From NCBI GenBank assembly GCA_029448655.1, contig JACCLO010000007.1:3224001-3288000 (forward strand): DNA of 64,000 nt. Direction: 5' to 3'. The notes beneath the pieces were generated by a model. That model worked only from the letters and a program-made list of their open reading frames with translations, had not been told where the DNA came from and made no database searches. Source of the stretch: Wolfiporia cocos. Its lineage: Eukaryota > Basidiomycota > Agaricomycetes > Polyporales > Phaeolaceae. Within the stretch, counting starts at the first letter, position 1. Each line of letters starts with the position of its first letter. Below, piece after piece: positions 60,601 to 64,000 of the stretch. The position numbers and the translations under genes are program-made.

Positions 60601-61350
60601 ATAGCCAGATTCATGGCTCTATTTAGGTTCCTCGATGCGCGTGCACGAGTACCGGCAGCGTTCGTCAAGATGTGAGCTCATGATCCTCAAGGGTTTTATA
60701 AGATCGTATATCGTGCTCACATGTCTGTTATAGTGGTCGAGTATGCCATGTAGTGTGTACGCGATAGACTAGGATATCCCAATCAGGCGAAAAGCTAAGG
60801 GATAATCTTCGATATTATTTCCTGGAGGTGGAAACTTCGCGCATTCAAGTTTGATACTAACATACAGGAACTTCCGTACTGCGAGACTACGCGGGAATTC
60901 ACGTCTGGGTCTCGGCGTCTGGTCACCACAAAGCGACAGATGGTATATAACTTGTATCACTGATAGCATGTCAGCAGCGGTTGCAACACTTATTCAAAGT
61001 GGTATACCACATACCCTCTTCACCCAACTCACTATGCGTATGGTTGTAGCATGATCTGATGTTCGTTTTGCAGTATTAACATAGTATAACTTCTGCCTCA
61101 GGCGCGCGCATGGTTTAAACGGCATGCTACGATGTACATTGTAGAGTGAGTTTGAGGTAGCATGCACATATCAAAGTAGAGCTAACCACCGTGATGCTCG
61201 CGGGAAGATCTGGGTAACAGGATCTCAATCGGCGATGGAAATGGCGGGCACCCGAATTTGTCTTCCGTTTCGATGTAGCAATTTGGGCAGCTCTAGAGCG
61301 CTGCTCGCACAGGCGGCGCTAGTATTCACCCTTCCATCGCGGTAGACATT
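60601..61350 (+). repeat. diverged segmental duplication, right copy
   Basis: Aligns in order with 45.0-46.75 kb without the solo LTR there. Landmarks are listed under the left copy. Confidence 0.5.
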
Positions 61351-63431
61351 TGAAAAAGTGTTTCAGGTGAGATGTGCCGACGATCCGGGTGACCTCTCGG
61401 CACTTCGCGGTGGCCGCTCGCCCCCGTACGGAAATGTTATCTTCTCGCTTTTGGGCTCAAACATATTTTATGCTGACCTGTAGGTTGTACTGCGATGCCA
61501 TGATCTTAGGGGACGGCCTTCTTGTGACTGTGACATTGTGATATGGTAATTGTGTAACACCCAATCACTATACATCCTCCCAAGCCCAAAGCCACATATC
61601 GCGTGTGATCCTCACGAGTCGCTGTTACTTGGACGCTGTAATTTATCGTATTATTGCTCGCTTCCTGGCACATAATACTAACTATCACTCCGTGGGTGGT
61701 CTACGACAATTGTTTCGAGACGTTGCAAACTTGCACTGGATGAAAAGCGCTCGCTCAGCCTAATGTGTCGGTTCAACAGGATTATAAAACACTTGACAAT
61801 TTGGCAGGTGAGTGGCGCAACCATTACCTCGAGAAGAAGTGCTCATCGGGATCATGAGTTTCACTCAAATACAAGCCATAGAAGTGACTGACTTCCTACA
61901 AAGACAGCATACACATTCATCAGGGTGTTAGAATATTCCCAACGACTCTCACAGATGTACACACCACCTGTGAGATCGGGTATCCCTCACGATGATCTAT
62001 CATGGACTGTGGATACCTCAGGGTTATAATTGATTGCAGGCGAACTTCGTGCACGACTGCGGTCGCACGTTTTATCAATATGAGTCGTGGAGTGTAGGAC
62101 GATGTCGTGTTTTCGGCCCGTGCCGTATTCGGGCGACCTTCCAGCAGCAATACAGCCCAAATCTGCTGCAGACGTGTTAGATTGCGTGGAAGCAGGCGAG
62201 TAGACGCTTCACACAAGAGAACCACTTTGCAACTGTGTGATCTTCTGAAGCGCGCTCGCTTTCCGATACATTTCTTCGCCATTTCGAGACGCTAGACTAG
62301 GAATAGCTTCGATGTAGTACGTTCAAATTTCGCTAAGCGAGACTGCTCGCTTGCGATGTCAATGTAGCTGCATCCCTTTGCGCAAATTTCATACGGGAAG
62401 AGAATGGGGTTCAAAGTTGTCCCATCCGCATCTGCATTGAAGCGGCTCCGGATCTGCAAGCTTCATTTTCACCCAGTGCATTACTTGAATATCCGGGGGC
62501 ACATTCTCCGGAGAGCTCGAGATATGAAGCTGTGCTTCACCGCGAACGTTTGAATACCGAATCCCTTGTTCAAGTTGTTGCCGCCAAGTTGCTAATTCTA
62601 ATTTCCTACAGAGTTGGTGAGAGTTCAGTCAAATCCAATATATGATAGATGCCGCATGGACGCTATGGCGATTCGGCATGGCAAGGTGATTCCCTTCTTG
62701 TATACTTACATAATAGACGTATGCTGACATCGTCAAATTCTCAGAGTCAATAGGGCAGTTGTGACAGATCGCGCGCGCAGTGTTGACAGGCTGAAATCAC
62801 GACTCCGATGTAGTTGCTGATGCTGTTCTCGAAGCATACATGCGTTCTGTGTAGAAGACCCGGAGCCACTGCATCGACTTCGACACTACAATGTGTCATT
62901 CTCACCCGGTTAGAACTCGGCGGCCGTACAGCTGCCTTGCCGCACTCCTAACGCCACAAAGTTTGATGGGTTCAAACTGCCGGTGACAATCGGTGCTTAG
63001 CTACCTGCTGTCAATGCCTGGCGCCCGGCCTAACAGCGACTGCGTCCTAGTCGTCGGACAATGCGTTTTGACTTAATCCGCCTTCTTCCAGGCTTCCGTC
63101 CATAGCCATCCTATGTCTCATTTGAGCCACAAACTCAAAGCCGCGCTCCCACAAAACTGCCCGGCACACATTGAGCAGCCGGTCTGCAGCAGCTTGTTAT
63201 ACGCAAGTCGTGGCGTGGCTATGGGGCTGTATCATCGCGGCAGCAAACTGCGGCATGCGGCAACTCGGATCCAATTGGCGTTTTAACCCAAGCCAATGGA
63301 TTGGAAATGCTTGGCGCTAGATGATGAACCTAAGCCCAGGTCATGCCGTGATTCCCGGCAACTCACACCGGTGAGCAATGCCGTATCTTAAAGGATCGCG
63401 TCTACAGCGTCGGACTTTGCCCAACGCTACT
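61351..63431. other. intergenic, no gene recognised
   Basis: Short ORFs only. A block near 62.43 kb (GCATTGAAGCGGCTC) resembles one near 47.65 kb, so the duplication may extend further than the clear part. The right end is the leader of family B copy 3. Confidence 0.5.
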
Positions 63432-64000
63432 ATGCCGCTGTCGGTGAATCTGACGGAAGGCCCTATTTTAGTCGGAATCTTAATTGCCACCTTTCTGTAT
63501 GGTGTTGCAACATTACAGACCTACAACTACTATCGACAATATGTACAGGATCCTATATGGCTGAAGCTTCTGGTGAGCATTCTCGCAAGTCAGATTCTTC
63601 AATTCTCATTCTCGCTGGTGGTGCTTATAACAGGTTGCGTTCGTCTGGTAAGAGTCCACCCTTATCATGTAGCCATTTATTCTTGAAAGGTCTTTCCAGG
63701 TTATTAGAGACTACTCTAACGGTCCTGACATGCACATATCTGTATACACTTGTCGTCACCAACTTCGACAAACCGAATGCATATGACATGCTCCCATGGA
63801 CCGTAGCAATTGTTTTCTTCACAGGAGGCCTTTTGGGTGCCGTCGTACAGGTACATTTGATCGTGGCATTCGTTACTCAAAGGCATTAATGGCCGAGCGT
63901 TGGCTGCATAGTCATTCTTCGCCTGGAGAGTATACGTCATCTCGGGACATCTATTGCCTAGCATCGTCTCATGGTCTGGCGGTCTGGCCAGAATAGGAAT
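63432..64000 (+). CDS. DUF6534-type membrane protein, family B copy 3 (runs off the window)
   Basis: The first four exons are visible: 63432-63572 (141 nt), 63634-63647 (14 nt), 63700-63850 (151 nt) and 63912 onward. The lengths of exons 1-3 equal those of copy 1. The protein begins MPLSVNLTEGPILVGILIA, followed by TLQTYNYYRQY, the microexon residues VAFVW, LLETTLTVLTCTYLYTLVV, LPWTVAIVFF and SFFAWRVYVISGHLL. Exon 3 is intact here, which shows what copy 2 has lost. Copy 3 is clearly closer to copy 2 than to copy 1. The rest lies beyond the right edge. Confidence 0.85.

Overview
The window looks like nuclear DNA of an agaricomycete (mushroom-forming basidiomycete), probably of polypore type. 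The evidence is dense short introns of 47-75 nt with GTRNGY donors and YAG acceptors, genes of up to 15 exons with exons as short as 6-14 nt, two lineage-expanded families of multi-spanning membrane proteins, and Ty3/gypsy elements. I saw no bacterial operons, rRNA, convincing tRNA gene or CRISPR array. Except where the window edge or damage prevents it, I assembled exon models by hand. Each complete model sums to a multiple of three, which is a strong internal check.

Layout. At 0-1.4 kb lies the end of a retropepsin-like gene split by a 483-bp solo LTR. At 2.5-4.3 kb (-) is a PLP-dependent aromatic-type aminotransferase, at 6.8-9.2 kb (+) an amino acid permease with an 8-nt and a 12-nt exon, and at 10.35-10.9 kb (+) a YCII-domain protein. 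At 12.3-22.5 kb four paralogues (here family A) of an uncharacterised basidiomycete membrane protein share one five-exon architecture, with an FMN-dependent 2-hydroxy-acid oxidase between the third and fourth. From 22.5 to 34.2 kb I recognise no gene, and the last 5 kb is strongly GC-rich with short tandem repeats. At 34.2-36.3 kb (+) is a monocarboxylate-porter-like MFS transporter. At 37.2-38.8 kb (-) is the first of three DUF6534-type membrane proteins (family B). Its 12 exons include a conserved 14-nt microexon. At 42.8-44.4 kb (+) is a 13-exon mitochondrial oxaloacetate-type carrier.

From 45 kb onward the window is mostly transposon and duplication. There is a 928-bp solo LTR, then a 9.04-kb Ty3/gypsy element at 47917-56952 whose 373-bp LTRs differ at one base, then a second family B gene that is a pseudogene through a 74-bp deletion, then a 373-bp solo LTR on the minus strand, and finally a third family B gene running off the edge. 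The gypsy element encodes Gag, dUTPase, protease, RT, RNase H, integrase, a chromodomain-like segment and a Cys/His-rich tail. Reading-frame arithmetic shows Gag and Pol were one continuous ORF. A nested 920-bp TRIM-like element with two identical 254-bp LTRs has split it. A diverged segmental duplication links about 45.0-46.75 kb with about 60.6-61.35 kb.

How genes work together. The amino acid permease and the aminotransferase are compatible with amino acid uptake and transamination. The hydroxy-acid oxidase, MFS monocarboxylate-like transporter and oxaloacetate carrier handle organic acids. Nothing in the layout proves a shared pathway, and the biggest shaping forces seen are local gene duplication and retroelement insertion.
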